Source: Piper betle (Eukaryota > Streptophyta > Magnoliopsida > Piperales > Piperaceae). Taken from it: a DNA stretch of 64,000 nt. Made by a program: the position numbers and the translations under genes. This document shows, in pieces, positions 34,524-45,876 of this stretch. Where the stretch lies: contig JAURVB010013223.1 in assembly GCA_033002965.1 (NCBI GenBank), positions 1 through 64,000 of the forward strand. Direction: 5' to 3'. How positions within the stretch are numbered: position 1 is the first letter of the stretch; each line of letters opens with the position of its first letter. The notes beneath the pieces were generated by a model. It ran no database searches and had not been told where the DNA came from. It saw only the letters and a list, made by a program, of their open reading frames with translations.

Positions 34524-37204
34524 ATGGCGGCTGATATATGCCTCTTTATTAGTAGTAAGGTGATCAAACAAGCTCTTTATTGTTATGGTTTATTGCTTCC
34601 TTTTAATTATCTTTCTTAATGCATGAGATTTATGGACATTTTCCTTCTGATATGTATGTTGTTCTCTCATTATTTAATAGTATATATACATCATCATGAT
34701 GTTGTTATTAATATATTACCATACTGATCATGTGAACGATATTCTTCTTTCTTTCAGGATCAAAACATTATAAAATCTCCAAAGAAATCATTTCTGGCAT
34801 CTAGAGTGATCTTGTTAGTCATGGCAACAGTTTGTGTTCTCTATATATGTACAAATTGTTTAAAGCAGGCAGGGATCATCACTCACGTAAATTTTTACTC
34901 TAGCATGCAACCTGGACGGTGGGTTTGTAATACCTCAAGCATTCCACATGAAGAAATGCCATATCTTAATTTACCAATACCTTTAACTTATAAGAGGTAA
35001 TACCATACATGATATATATATATTTTTTCCAATGTTGGATTCTCCTACATATCATTAATATCTCGATATTTCAATTTGTTTTACTGTTCACAGAGAAGAA
35101 TGTTCATGCAATCCTGTCCGTTCCTTTGCAATTTTGTCAACACAAAGATCTGGGAGTGGATGGTTTGAGACATTACTGAATAGTCATGTTAATGTGAGCT
35201 CCAATGGTGAAATTTTTTCAGTGAAGGAGAGGAGAGCTAATGCTTCATCTATTATTAGCACTTTGGACAAAATTTACAACCTTGATTGGTTAAGTAGTGC
35301 ATCAAAGAATGAATGCTCAGCTGCTGTGGGTTTCAAATGGATGCTTAATCAGGTGCAAAAATATTGACTTCTTTCTTTGTATAAATTTGAAGAACCTGAC
35401 TCTTATTTCCCTAAGATATATAATTCCTTTACGGATCAGTTAGTCTTCAAATTAGCATAGTTCTGGAGCGGATAAGATGTGATAATAATGTTAATATTCC
35501 TTGACTAACCATTGCATAATGAGATCCTATCTTTAACATGGAAAAAATATATAATATGATGTTAACTTCAAATTCATTTTCCTCGGCTTTGTACATTAGG
35601 TAAAACAAGACATTTATACAAAATGTTGCAAGTCTAAATGAATAAGATGGGTTCTGATCAACGTCCAACCCTTCAAATTGAATCGGATATAGTTCGCATC
35701 ATATATGGGTTCAGACTATTTAAATTTATTATATAACCGAAAATGTTTGGATCATCAGGTATAGATTGATCTATGTTCGATTCGGATATGTGATACTTAA
35801 GAAAATCTAAGTTCAAATAGTAAAAAATGATCTTTTATACATTTTCTCATATTTTTATTTAAATTTATAATATTTTAAGATATGTGCTATATTTTAAATT
35901 TATCAGCTTTTTTGGTTTAAGGCTTGGTTAATATATTTATCAAAGCCAAGAACAACAAGGATTATTATTTTATGAATATTTGCATTAGGGATAATAATAT
36001 TGTTACTGATTATGGATGTAGATATTTAGCCAAATACTTGTGAAGCTACTTATTATAAAAAAATAATGCTGCTTTTTGTTAGTTCGAAAAACATTTGAGA
36101 CATTCTATATTTATATTATGTCGACAGTTTAACTTCCATTAGATTGGATAATTTAAAAGAGTCATTTATATGGAGAAATTAACTAAAACAATGGTCGAAC
36201 TTGTGCATATCTGCGCTAATTATTTTCTATCATAAAAGTTAATATTTGAGACATTCTATATGGGCCTACACAGGGTTTGATGGCCAATCACCAAGAAATT
36301 GTTGAATACTTCAACAAAAAAGGTGTCTCGGCAATATTTCTCTTTCGCCGAAACCATTTACGTAGATTGGTTTCAGTACTTTCTAATTCTTTTGATCGAC
36401 AATCAAAGCAACTAAATGGGACTCACAAGTCTCATGTCCACTCGACATCTGAGGTTTGTTCATCTTCCTTTATAGTTTTCTTTTTCTTTGAAATATTGAT
36501 GTTTACAATTATAATCTAACATTTTTATTGTAATTAAGAGAGAGGTTTATGGGTTTATTGCTAATTGATGATAGCATGAATGAATTTTTTAGGCTGAGGT
36601 TCTTGCAAGGTACAAGCCTCAAATAGACACCTCACATTTACTACAAGACTTGAATCACATTGAGGAATTGACAAATAATGCGACGCAATACTTCAAGAGT
36701 ACTCGTCATATTGTCCTGTACTATGAAGATCTCCTCACCAATAGAACTGTAAGTATTGACCCTTCACAACGACAGTTAGTTTTACACTTTTTTTATATAA
36801 ATGAGCATGCAGGCCTATTCATGTGGGCATTTCTTATAATGCATGCTAGTTTTCTCTACCATGTTATGGCTTGCTAGTTTTTTGTACGAGCAATACATGC
36901 AAAACTCTCACTTATATAAGTTGTGACTAGTTTCTCTTGAATATTAGTTTCTTTGAAAAGTGACTTTTGATATTCATGGTTTGACATTCTTGAATGTTTT
37001 TTTCGGTCTCATAATTAGTTGAACTTTCTGTTATTGCAGAAGTTGAACGACATTCAAAAGTTTCTATGGTTGCCAAAGATGAAATTGAAGAGCCATCAGG
37101 TAAAGATTCACACAAAGCCCTTATCAGAACATGTCGCGAATTGGAAGGATGTATGTAAGACCCTAGAAGGGACACAATATGAACACTTTCTTCATGTAGA
37201 TTAA
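34524..37204 (+). CDS. NodH-like P-loop sulfotransferase, type II membrane protein (344 aa, six exons)
   Basis: Exons: 34524-34559, 34758-34996, 35094-35352, 36274-36453, 36593-36748, 37040-37204 (TAA). All introns are GT-AG, all phases match, and the 344 codons equal the length I know for the Arabidopsis relatives (At2g15730/At4g34420 group, called nodulation-protein-related). Residues 1-28 are basic and short, 29-47 form one membrane segment, and the rest should face the Golgi lumen, with several N-x-S/T sites. The PAPS-binding 5' loop is STQRSGSGWFETLL (from residue 107). The 3'-phosphate block is FRRNHLRRLVSVL (202-214), followed later by IVLYYEDLL. The reaction is sulfate transfer from PAPS; the acceptor is not known for this plant group. 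No frame errors. A young LTR element begins 207 bp after the stop, perhaps in the 3' untranslated region. Confidence 0.93.
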
Positions 37205-37411
37205 TGACACTGGTAATGATACTCTTTGATTGTTTTTGTCAAGCTTAACCCCCTAATATATAACACACGAAAAATGATCATCCATTTTGCACTATCGAGT
37301 AGTGTTAAGTTTGAAATACCCCGATAACTGGTAGCTGGATCACTGAGAGGTTACTGTGTAGTTAATTCAATTGCCATTGTCAAGACTCGAAAATGTGGCA
37401 AACATACAAGT

Positions 37412-38926
37412 TGTTACGGGGTTTAGCTCGTGGGACGGTCGAGAGCTAGGGTTTGGCGGTTGTCCCTAGCATTCCCGCGTCCAAGTCGGGTGGCCGGTGC
37501 TATCCGAGTGTTGAACAACCTACCGAGCATTTATCCGTGATGTGGGCAAGTCCAAGGTCTGACTGGCGCATGTGGTCTATCGGGCGAGTTGCTGTGCGGG
37601 CGAGCTACCGTGCAGTACCGATAGCAGGCTGTGGCGGACAATTGGTCGGTAAGGAGTACCGAGCAGGCCGCTACCTGGTACCGAGTGTGGTGCGGGTTCC
37701 AGGCGCGTGCAAGGTCAGGCGCAGCCGGGACATTCTATCGAGCAGCGTGGCGGGTAGAAGTGCGGGTTCCGGATGCGTGGGATGCGAGCGACCAGGCATC
37801 ATGACCAGGCGAGCCAGGCACCAGGGCCGTGCGCTATCGTGCAAATGGGCGGTAGTCACGGGTGCGCAGGTGTGCGGGTGACCGAGCCAAGGAGCGGCAG
37901 GGGTTATCGTGCACGCGCATGGGTGCTGTGGAACGGGCAGACCAGGGTTCAGTACTGGGGTCGCTGGTTCGATAAGGCGACCACACCACACCCAGGAGGG
38001 GTTCGGTGTTGGGTCGAACCAAGAATGCGATCAGTCTTTTGCGCCACACCCAGGGGTAGGCTTTCCGGTAATTTTGCTGGAATCCCAGGGGTGAGTGATG
38101 ACAAGGCTTGGAGCATGAGGACCGTTGATCGTGGATTGGACGGTGAGGATGCAAGCTGGGGACGTGGTGCCCACTAGTCCGGAAGGTCTATATAAGGAGA
38201 TGTCATCCTTGTGTAGAAATCAGAACAACAAAAGAGAGTTGAGTGTGTGAGTGATCTCAGTGGGGGAGTGAAACTTGGTCGGGCAAGGGGACGCCTTGGG
38301 GTTACTGCAGTCAGGCCGAGGAGGGTCTGGAACACCAAGGGGGATTACCGGGGTAGTCGTCGTCCGCCTTTAGGGTCAAGGCTCACACACCTGTTGTTCG
38401 GCAACCCTGCGCGGTGAACCGAGGGTTGGGTGAAGTCCTGTCGAGTGAGGGTCGAGAGGCACGGTCGTGGGGTTTGCATGTCCACGACCGGCGGGTAGTC
38501 TAGAGGGATTACCTGTGTATATCCTGTATTCACGTTGTAAGAATAGAGGTTGGGATTTATCCTGTAATTGGTGTGATGTATCCGTCATGTTTGTGCACCG
38601 TGGTCTAGACCAGTGATTCCGTGGTCTAGGGGCACCGAGCAGGGTACTCGGTACGTGGGGCGTGTAATCACTTGCGACTTGGTGATCGGTGTGTGTGTTC
38701 GGTACAGGGGCTGGTAACCTGGTTACGGTACGCAGGCGTTGGTAGCTGGGCGCGGTACCGGGACTGGGTGCGTGCGATACTTGCAGGCGTGCGGTCCGAG
38801 GCCGCTGTGCACCACAGCACGTTGGGGTGCGGAGGTGGTGTTGGCTGGTGTTTCCAGGGAGGGAAACACGCCGCACAGTGGCAGTTTGGGCGAAAAAATT
38901 TATCCCCTAAACTGACCCCTGTGACA
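37412..38926 (+). repeat. 5' LTR (1,515 bp)
   Basis: Begins TGTTACGGGG and ends CCCTGTGACA. GC-rich. A TATA box TATATAAGG at 38189-38197 precedes a likely transcript start by about 30 bp. Multi-frame ORFs inside are shadows. Confidence 0.96.
38189..38197 (+). promoter_or_regulatory. LTR TATA box
   Basis: TATATAAGG in a GC-rich LTR, repeated identically at the equivalent place in the 3' LTR (43274-43282). It fits an RNA polymerase II promoter driving the element; the 3' copy could read outward. Confidence 0.6.
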
Positions 38927-38928
38927 GA

Positions 38929-38939
38929 GGTATCAGAGC
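38929..38939 (+). other. Primer binding site, imperfect
   Basis: GGTATCAGAGC lies just after the 5' LTR and matches the complement of the initiator tRNA-Met 3' end, apart from A in place of the usual first T one base upstream. Confidence 0.7.
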
Positions 38940-39032
38940 TCGGAGTTCGGTAGAAGCCGAAGGCTTTGCGAGGCACGATCTCTACTTTCAGAGGAAAGTC
39001 TCCACACTTTGCCAGTAAGCAGGTACCAAGAG

Positions 39033-40781
39033 ATGGACACACAGGAGCGCGTGACACGGCTGGAGGTGCTGGTGGGCGGTCCAACCAGTAGCGACGATGG
39101 GCGAACCATCTTCGAGCAGCTACAGTCCTTAACAGAAGGGATGAAGGACTTGAGTTCTCGGGTGAGCGACATACCCGGGACCAGCCGTAGCAAGGATGAA
39201 GCAACGGCGGGACTGTTGGAGGAGTTCCGGGATATCATAGAGGCTTTACACACTGACGTTGTTCTGTTAAAGCAGGTTGTCGCCAGATATCCTCAACCAG
39301 GTTTGGTTGACCGTGCAGCCGAAGAAAGCTCGGTTCCAGGAAGGCTCAAGGTGCCGGAGCCAAAGAAGTTCGAGGGAGCTAGGTCAGCCAAGGACCTAGG
39401 GAACTTCATCTGGGACATGGAAGAGTACTTCGTTGCTGCGAACATACCCGAAGAGCGCCAGGTTTCTTTGGCCAGCATGTATCTATCGGGGGATGCCAAA
39501 TTGTGGTATCGTACTCGCACCGAGGAGGATCGGAGTGCTGGTCGACCCCGAATGGAGACCTGGAATTCCCTAAAAGAGGAGCTTCGGGAGCAGTTCTTGC
39601 CATCTAACACTACCTGGGTGGCAAGGGACAGACTCAAGAATTTGAGACAGTCCGGAACAGTGCGGGAGTATGTCCAGGAGTTTAGCTCTTGTCTCCTCGA
39701 CATCAGAAACATGTCGGAGGAAGATAAGTTATTTAACTTTATCTCTGGTTTGCAGCCTTGGGCTCAGGTGGAGTTGAGGCAGCAGAAAGTCCAGGATTTG
39801 CCTGCGGCTTTGGTGGCAGCCGACGCCTTGGTGGACTTGCAACCGCGATCGCGTGTCAAGGAGGATACCCAGGGCAAGATGACCAAGGGCGGTCGAGACA
39901 GCCAACGGGAGGGCAGAAGGCCATTCCGGCCAAAGAGGGGGCCAGACGTTGCGTCAGGCAGCAGGGATCGTGGGCCGGGTGTTCCAGCATCCGGGTGCTT
40001 TCTGTGTGGTGGTCCGCATCGGGCAAAGCAGTGTCCGAGCCGAGGTAAGGTGAATGCCTTGGTGGCGGATGCAGACCAGGACCAAGAGGAGGAGCCTCTT
40101 GCCCGAGCATCTACCCTTCAGATACTCGGGGCGTTGCGAGCTGAACGCTCAGCTTCTGAGGGAGCTGGCCTGATATACGTTCCATGTGTAGTGAACGGGA
40201 GAGCAGTTTCAGCCTTAGTAGACACTGGTGCTACGCACAACTTTGTTTCCAATGGGATGGCGTTGGAACTAGGGTTGAAGACTGGGATCGTGACCAGCAA
40301 GGTGAAGGCGGTGAACTCACAGGCGAGACAGGTGCAAGGTATAGCCAGAAATGTCAGAATTTGCTTGGGGAAGTATGAGGGGCGAGTTGATTTGATGGTC
40401 ATCGAACTCGATGATTTTGATCTGATACTCGGGAATCCTTTCATGCGTTCTGCTGGTGTGGGAGTGTTTCCACAGCTGGAAGGTATACTGATCGCGAATG
40501 AAGCGGGTGCATGTTTTGTTCGTGGGCAGAGAGGATCTTCCGGGGTCAAGTGCAGCACTGTCAGGGAGAAGCATCTGTCGGCAATGCAGGTGACTCGAGA
40601 GTGCACGGGGGACTTGACTGGCCTTGCAGGAGTGGTGATGATCCAACCGGACCAGGTGGTGAGGGTACCGGATTTGCTGGTAGATGCTGAGTCTACCGAG
40701 TTGCCAATGGGGTCTTCCGAGAGGACGATCGTTCACCAGATCGAGTTGGTGCCAGGGAGGGTACCAGCGCCGGCGCACTAG
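39033..40781 (+). CDS. Gag-protease polyprotein of the LTR element (582 aa)
   Basis: The first ATG of the frame is at 39033; the frame is open a little further upstream but without ATG. Residues 1-100 include a predicted coiled coil (TIFEQLQSLTEGMKDLSSRV). About 105-270 is the Ty3/gypsy gag domain, with FEGARSAKDLGNFIWDMEEY, SMYLSGDAKLWYRTR and LREQFLPSNT. After a basic linker comes a zinc knuckle, C322-x2-C325-x3-H329-x4-C334 (CFLCGGPHRAKQC). About 380-490 is a retropepsin-like protease with the active-site triad in ALVDTGATHNFVSN (DTG 397-399) and DLILGNPFM. The frame stays open to TAG at 40779-40781, with no damage. No polymerase follows in any frame. Confidence 0.93.
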   Translation: MDTQERVTRLEVLVGGPTSSDDGRTIFEQLQSLTEGMKDLSSRVSDIPGTSRSKDEATAGLLEEFRDIIEALHTDVVLLKQVVARYPQPGLVDRAAEESSVPGRLKVPEPKKFEGARSAKDLGNFIWDMEEYFVAANIPEERQVSLASMYLSGDAKLWYRTRTEEDRSAGRPRMETWNSLKEELREQFLPSNTTWVARDRLKNLRQSGTVREYVQEFSSCLLDIRNMSEEDKLFNFISGLQPWAQVELRQQKVQDLPAALVAADALVDLQPRSRVKEDTQGKMTKGGRDSQREGRRPFRPKRGPDVASGSRDRGPGVPASGCFLCGGPHRAKQCPSRGKVNALVADADQDQEEEPLARASTLQILGALRAERSASEGAGLIYVPCVVNGRAVSALVDTGATHNFVSNGMALELGLKTGIVTSKVKAVNSQARQVQGIARNVRICLGKYEGRVDLMVIELDDFDLILGNPFMRSAGVGVFPQLEGILIANEAGACFVRGQRGSSGVKCSTVREKHLSAMQVTRECTGDLTGLAGVVMIQPDQVVRVPDLLVDAESTELPMGSSERTIVHQIELVPGRVPAPAH

Positions 40782-42483
40782 AGTGTGGTGCCGGACGAAC
40801 TCACACAGATCCAGATGTGGTTCCTGGATGGGGGAAAATTCAGCCGTCATGCACCATGGGTTACAGGAGGTGACCGTGTGGAAGAAGTACCCAGTTCCTT
40901 GGAGTTGGACCTGACGTCGGGAAGTGATGGGTGGATCACGAGGGTCAACCGATGCAGGGCTCAAGGAGCATTCTCTGTGTGAAGAGCCGTGTGAGTTCGT
41001 GATTAGGGGAGTTGTGCTTCCCTAGAATTGGCCGAGTAAGGTGCGAGTGAGGAATCAGGCGGATTCCATTGCCGAGTGGACGCCAACAGGGGTGACTGGA
41101 AGGAAGAACTTCCTAGGAGTTTGGCCAATTACTGGAAGTTTGTACATGGATTGCGCCATGTAGGGTCATCTTTGAATAGGTTTGGTCGGTGCCATACCTT
41201 ACAGCTTTTTGGTGTGATAAGAGCTGTGATCATCGGAGCCAATTCTGGAACGGCCGGGTTCCAGGCAACCGTTGGAGTAGTGACGCACTTCAGACAAAAG
41301 CCGGGATGGTGGAAGGCAGCAGGGGCTGGCCAGGAGTACATTGTCCAACTGTGGCGGGTTTACTCGTTGGTCTGAGTTCATTGTCAGGAGGACAATGAAG
41401 CTTACGCCTTCTTCAAGACCCATGGAGAGAGGGTTAGCAGCTTCAGATCGTGATAACGAGAAACTTGGTTGACAGAGCAAGTCGGAGCTTGACTCAAGTG
41501 TTGGTTAGATGATACCGTTAGTCTATGCCAGTAAGGACATCGGCTATTCAGTCCTACGGATAGGCTAAGACAAAAGCTGAGGTTCCACATTCCCCAGTGG
41601 AAGGGCATTCAGAAGGGTCTGGATGTGTACCCGAAGTTAGGGTGATCGTTGTTGGCGACATGCTGATAACGTAGCTTTTGTGAAACCCTGATTGGGAGTA
41701 CCACAGGGTAAGGTGCATAGAAAAGAGTTAGTGACTGGGATGCTGCAGCACTAGCTTCACCTTGAGATCTTGAAGCTCGATCTCATGGACATGGTGTCCA
41801 GTTTCCCGAAGAAGAAGGGAGCAACAGCAGGGTTACTCTATCGAGTCTCGGAGTACGCTGTTCGGAGCAGTGCCCAGGATTACCCAACTGTGGGCTGCTT
41901 GCCGAATCATGGGGAAGTACGCGAGGTACAAGCGGAAGGAAAGAGATCGGTAACCAGTAACCAAGCTCAGTCGGGAGAGGCTGAGATATGGATGCATTAC
42001 TCAGGAGGAGTATGTGAGACGTTCATTACCTCTTGCACGGTGCAGCTAGAAAATCTGCATTGTGGTCAGCTAACGAGGCTTAGTTCTCCGACGTTGTGGA
42101 CCGAGGATGGTGCAACGGGCCGAATGAGGAGAAATGCGGACCTGACGGGGAGGGCATATCATTCCGCGTGGAGAGCAAGTGATGCTGACGCTCATGCCCA
42201 GATTTTGGGAGAAAATCTGGTGTACCAAGTGAAGGTACGGGTTCCTTTGTGTGTTTTCCAAGGGGATTTGGTCAGTCCGGTTTGAATAGCTGTCTGTATG
42301 GGCTTCTACTACTGCCGGCGAATAAGAGGGAGTAGGGACTTTTGAAGCAGAGGTACGTCAACCTGGGGGCTTCGAAAGGGCAGACGGAGTGATTCAAGTG
42401 GGAACAGGAAGGAGATCTTTGCGTGAGATGGGTCAAGAGGCAGGGCAGGACTCAAACCTCCGATGAGGACATCGGGTCTCATT
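40782..42483 (+). other. Pol-less interior of the LTR element
   Basis: About 1.7 kb between the gag-protease stop and the polypurine tract. I see no YxDD-type reverse transcriptase block, RNase H or integrase motif in any frame. A 171-codon ORF at 41770-42285 has no recognisable domain. A full Ty3/gypsy pol needs over 3 kb, so most of it is absent, not just mutated. Confidence 0.75.
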
Positions 42484-42494
42484 GGTGGGGGAGA
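42484..42494 (+). other. Polypurine-like tract
   Basis: GGTGGGGGAGA lies immediately before the 3' LTR start at 42496. Confidence 0.8.
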
Positions 42495-42495
42495 C

Positions 42496-44010
42496 TGTTA
42501 CGGGGTTTAGCTCGTGGGACGGTCGAGAGCTAGGGTTTGGCGGTTGTCCCTAGCATTCCCGCGTCCAAGTCGGGTGGCCGGTGCTATCCGAGTGTTGAAC
42601 AACCTACCGAGCATTTATCCGTGATGTGGGCAAGTCCAAGGTCTGACTGGCGCATGTGGTCTATCGGGCGAGTTGCTGTGCGGGCGAGCTACCGTGCAGT
42701 ACCGATAGCAGGCTGTGGCGGACAATTGGTCGGTAAGGAGTACCGAGCAGGCCGCTACCTGGTACCGAGTGTGGTGCGGGTTCCAGGCGCGTGCAAGGTC
42801 AGGCGCAGCCGGGACATTCTACCGAGCAGCGTGGCGGGTAGAAGTGCGGGTTCCGGATGCGTGGGATGCGAGCGACCAGGCATCATGACCAGGCGAGCCA
42901 GGCACCAGGGCCGTGCGCTATCGTGCAAATGGGCGGTAGTCACGGGTGCGCAGGTGTGCGGGTGACCGAGCCAAGGAGCGGCAGGGGTTATCGTGCACGC
43001 GCATGGGTGCTGTGGAACGGGCAGACCAGGGTTCAGTACTGGGGTCGCTGGTTCGATAAGGCGACCACACCACACCCAGGAGGGGTTCGGTGTTGGGTCG
43101 AACCAAGAATGCGATCAGTCTTTTGCGCCACACCCAGGGGTAGGCTTTCCGGTAATTTTGCTGGAATCCCAGGGGGTGAGTGATGACAAGGCTTGGAGCA
43201 TGAGGACCGTTGATCGTGGATTGGACGGTGAGGATGCAAGCTGGGGACGTGGTGCCCACTAGTCCGGAAGGTCTATATAAGGAGATGCCATCCTTGTGTA
43301 GAAATCAGAACAACAAAAGAGAGTTGAGTGTGTGAGTGATCTCAGTGGGGGAGTGAAACTTGGTCGGGCAAGGGGACGCCTTGGGGTTACTGCAGTCAGG
43401 CCGAGGAGGGTCTGGAACACCAAGGGGGATTACCGGGGTAGTCGTCGTCCGCCTTTAGGGTCAAGGCTCACACACCTGTTGTTCGGCAACCCTGCGCGGT
43501 GAACCGAGGGTTGGGTGAAGTCCTGTCGAGTGAGGGTCGAGAGGCACGGTCGTGGGGTTTGCATGTCCACGACCGGCGGGTAGTCTAGAGGGATTACCTG
43601 TGTATATCCTGTATTCACGTTGTAAGAATAGAGGTTGGGATTTATCCTGTAATTGGTGTGATGTATCCGTCATGTTTGTGCACCGTGGTCTAGACCAGTG
43701 ATTCCGTGGTCTAGGGGCACCGAGCAGGGTACTCGGTACGTGGGGCGTGTAATCACTTGTGACTTGGTGATCGGTGTGTGTGTTCGGTACAGGGGCTGGT
43801 AACCTGGTTACGGTACGCAGGCGTTGGTAGCTGGGCGCGGTACTGGGACTGGGTGCGTGCGATACTTGCAGGCGTGCGGTCCGAGGCCGCTGTGCACCAC
43901 AGCACGTTGGGGTGCGGAGGTGGTGTTGGCTGGTGTTTCCAGGGAGGGAAACACGCCGCACAGTGGCAGTTTGGGCGAAAAATTTATCCCCTAAACTGAC
44001 CCCTGTGACA
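42496..44010 (+). repeat. 3' LTR (1,515 bp)
   Basis: Nearly identical to the 5' LTR. Differences (5' to 3'): T/C at 37738/42822, T/C at 38203/43288, C/T at 38675/43760, C/T at 38759/43844, plus G4/G5 near 38087 and A6/A5 near 38892. Confidence 0.96.
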
Positions 44011-44015
44011 CAAGT

Positions 44016-45876
44016 CATCTCTTAGCCTCTGAAGAAGGAACCAAATTTTAAATGTCCTATCACTTATCATAACGGACTTATAGCCGGATGAGATATGAGT
44101 GTGTCAACTTGGTCGAGTTGAATTTAACTGGATTTTAATATCACAAGTATAGTTTAAATACTTGAAATTCAAATTTATCTCAACATGTCATAAAGTGGAG
44201 TCATTTATATTAAATTTATAATTTTATAAATAAAAAAGTATATGTAATCAGGATTATTATTTTTAAACACTTGAAATTAATAAATACATGATTTACATTG
44301 CTTAAAAATATTAATTTAGCAAATCTAAAAAAAATTAACATGTTTTGCTAACTTTCATGATATGATTTGGACAGTTAATTACTAAATCCGTTAGGATGGG
44401 GTTATTTGTAGAATTTGACTCAACAAACCAATTTCAGAGTCAAAAAAATTTTAAACTATGATAATAAGTAAAATATTTTATTAAACATTAAAAATATTTT
44501 TTGTAATCAATATTTAACTAAATACCATAGTTTCTAATAAAAAACTAGTTTTAAAAAATTTAGCTTAAAAAATGAGTACAAATTAAAATAATATAAAAAT
44601 CTAAATCATAAGTAACGAAGATTTAGGTATTGTCAGTATGACTGGCCGGTGGAGATTCATAAATATCTAGGATTGCCAAAATAATAAAAAGAAAGATAAC
44701 TTAGTCACAACTCGCATGACCGTGCTTACTAACACTCCAATTGCTAAGACTTAAAAGCCAATATTATTACTATTTACATTTGTTCAAAATTATTTGAAGG
44801 AAATACAATTAAAAAAATAAGGTTGGAAGCCTAATTAATTAGAAGGGTACGTATATGAAAGCATTTGTCATTTCAGTTGGTTGTTTAAATTTTCATTTTG
44901 TCCATCCATACTATCACATAGAATCAAATATTGTTACAGGTTTTCGGTAGCAGCCCATGTTTAGTTGCTAGAATCTTTTAACTATAGTTTTTTTAAAAAA
45001 TATTGATTTAAAAAATTCTCACAATCAACTTCGTTTTATGACTTTCTCAGTCAAACTCTATAAACGACAACTTAATAATAAATTTATAATTGACTTCGCA
45101 AATCAAGTAATAAAATTATTAAAATATTTTTTTAAATTTAGCTAAATTCATATATTTAATAATTTCAAGTATCAAAATAATAAGATATGCTAATTTCATG
45201 TATGTTTTTAGTATAAATGATTTTGATTCAACACCCTAGTCTATAGCAATGCTAAATTGATTATGAGTCTCTAAGTTTGTAAACTATACTCTATAATAAT
45301 GTGCTTGTGGGACGTAGTTTTTAAATATGCCTGATATTTGAAAACATGGAACTAAATTTGTGTATTCCTAGAGTGCAATTATTAGATACGTTCACTTTTC
45401 GTTTTGATTATCAAAAAAGTGGGCGCATTTAAAAGCTTTGTAATTTGAAATTTCAATTATGGCCTTTTTTTACATGTCAAATTAATTTTATATTTATTCT
45501 AGATTTTTCGGCATGTGATAGTTATCAAAGATTTCATCAAGGATTTGTATCCTGAAATTAGAAGATTGGAGAGTTTCAGAGTTTGACAGTAGCTTGGCTG
45601 GCATATGATGCTCCCAATCACCATAAGTTGTTAAATATACCTCTCATTTCCTCCACCAAATACTGATATAATTTGTGTATCAAAGTAAGAATATTATCGT
45701 CTCTGAAGACCATAAATGCGGTCACCAATATAATTTGCAATTGGATTTACGACTACAAAATCCATTCGTAGTAACTAAGGTTATTGATAAAATTTACGAC
45801 TCAAAAGAAATCTGGTCGCAAAAGTGTAATCGAACAAGTCTATTTCAGTTCAATTTCTAAATCGTCAAGTAGTTGT
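44016..45876. other. AT-rich intergenic DNA
   Basis: No gene seen. Near 45700-45840 words such as TTACGACT and GGTCGCAAAA recur; such words are common in ends of plant CACTA-type elements, but I cannot define an element. Confidence 0.4.

Larger units (their letters stand above)
37412..44010 (+). mobile_element. Young non-autonomous Ty3/gypsy-type LTR element (gag-protease only)
   Basis: The element is 6,599 bp and is flanked by CAAGT at 37407-37411 and 44011-44015. The two 1,515 bp LTRs differ by four C/T substitutions and two homopolymer-length changes. The interior has a primer site, an intact gag-protease ORF, a 1.7 kb stretch without reverse transcriptase, RNase H or integrase, and a polypurine tract. 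Gag-only elements of this kind (TR-GAG type) move with polymerase supplied by relatives. It lies just downstream of the sulfotransferase gene in the same orientation. Confidence 0.95.

Noticed and set aside
37453..38177. ORFs of 106-142 codons in both 1,515 bp LTRs
   Set aside because: Exactly repeated in the two LTRs and open on both strands; a result of GC-rich LTR sequence.
41770..42285. 171-codon ORF in the interior of the young LTR element, considered as pol or an accessory gene
   Set aside because: No reverse transcriptase, RNase H, integrase or envelope feature; no ATG context or family match visible.
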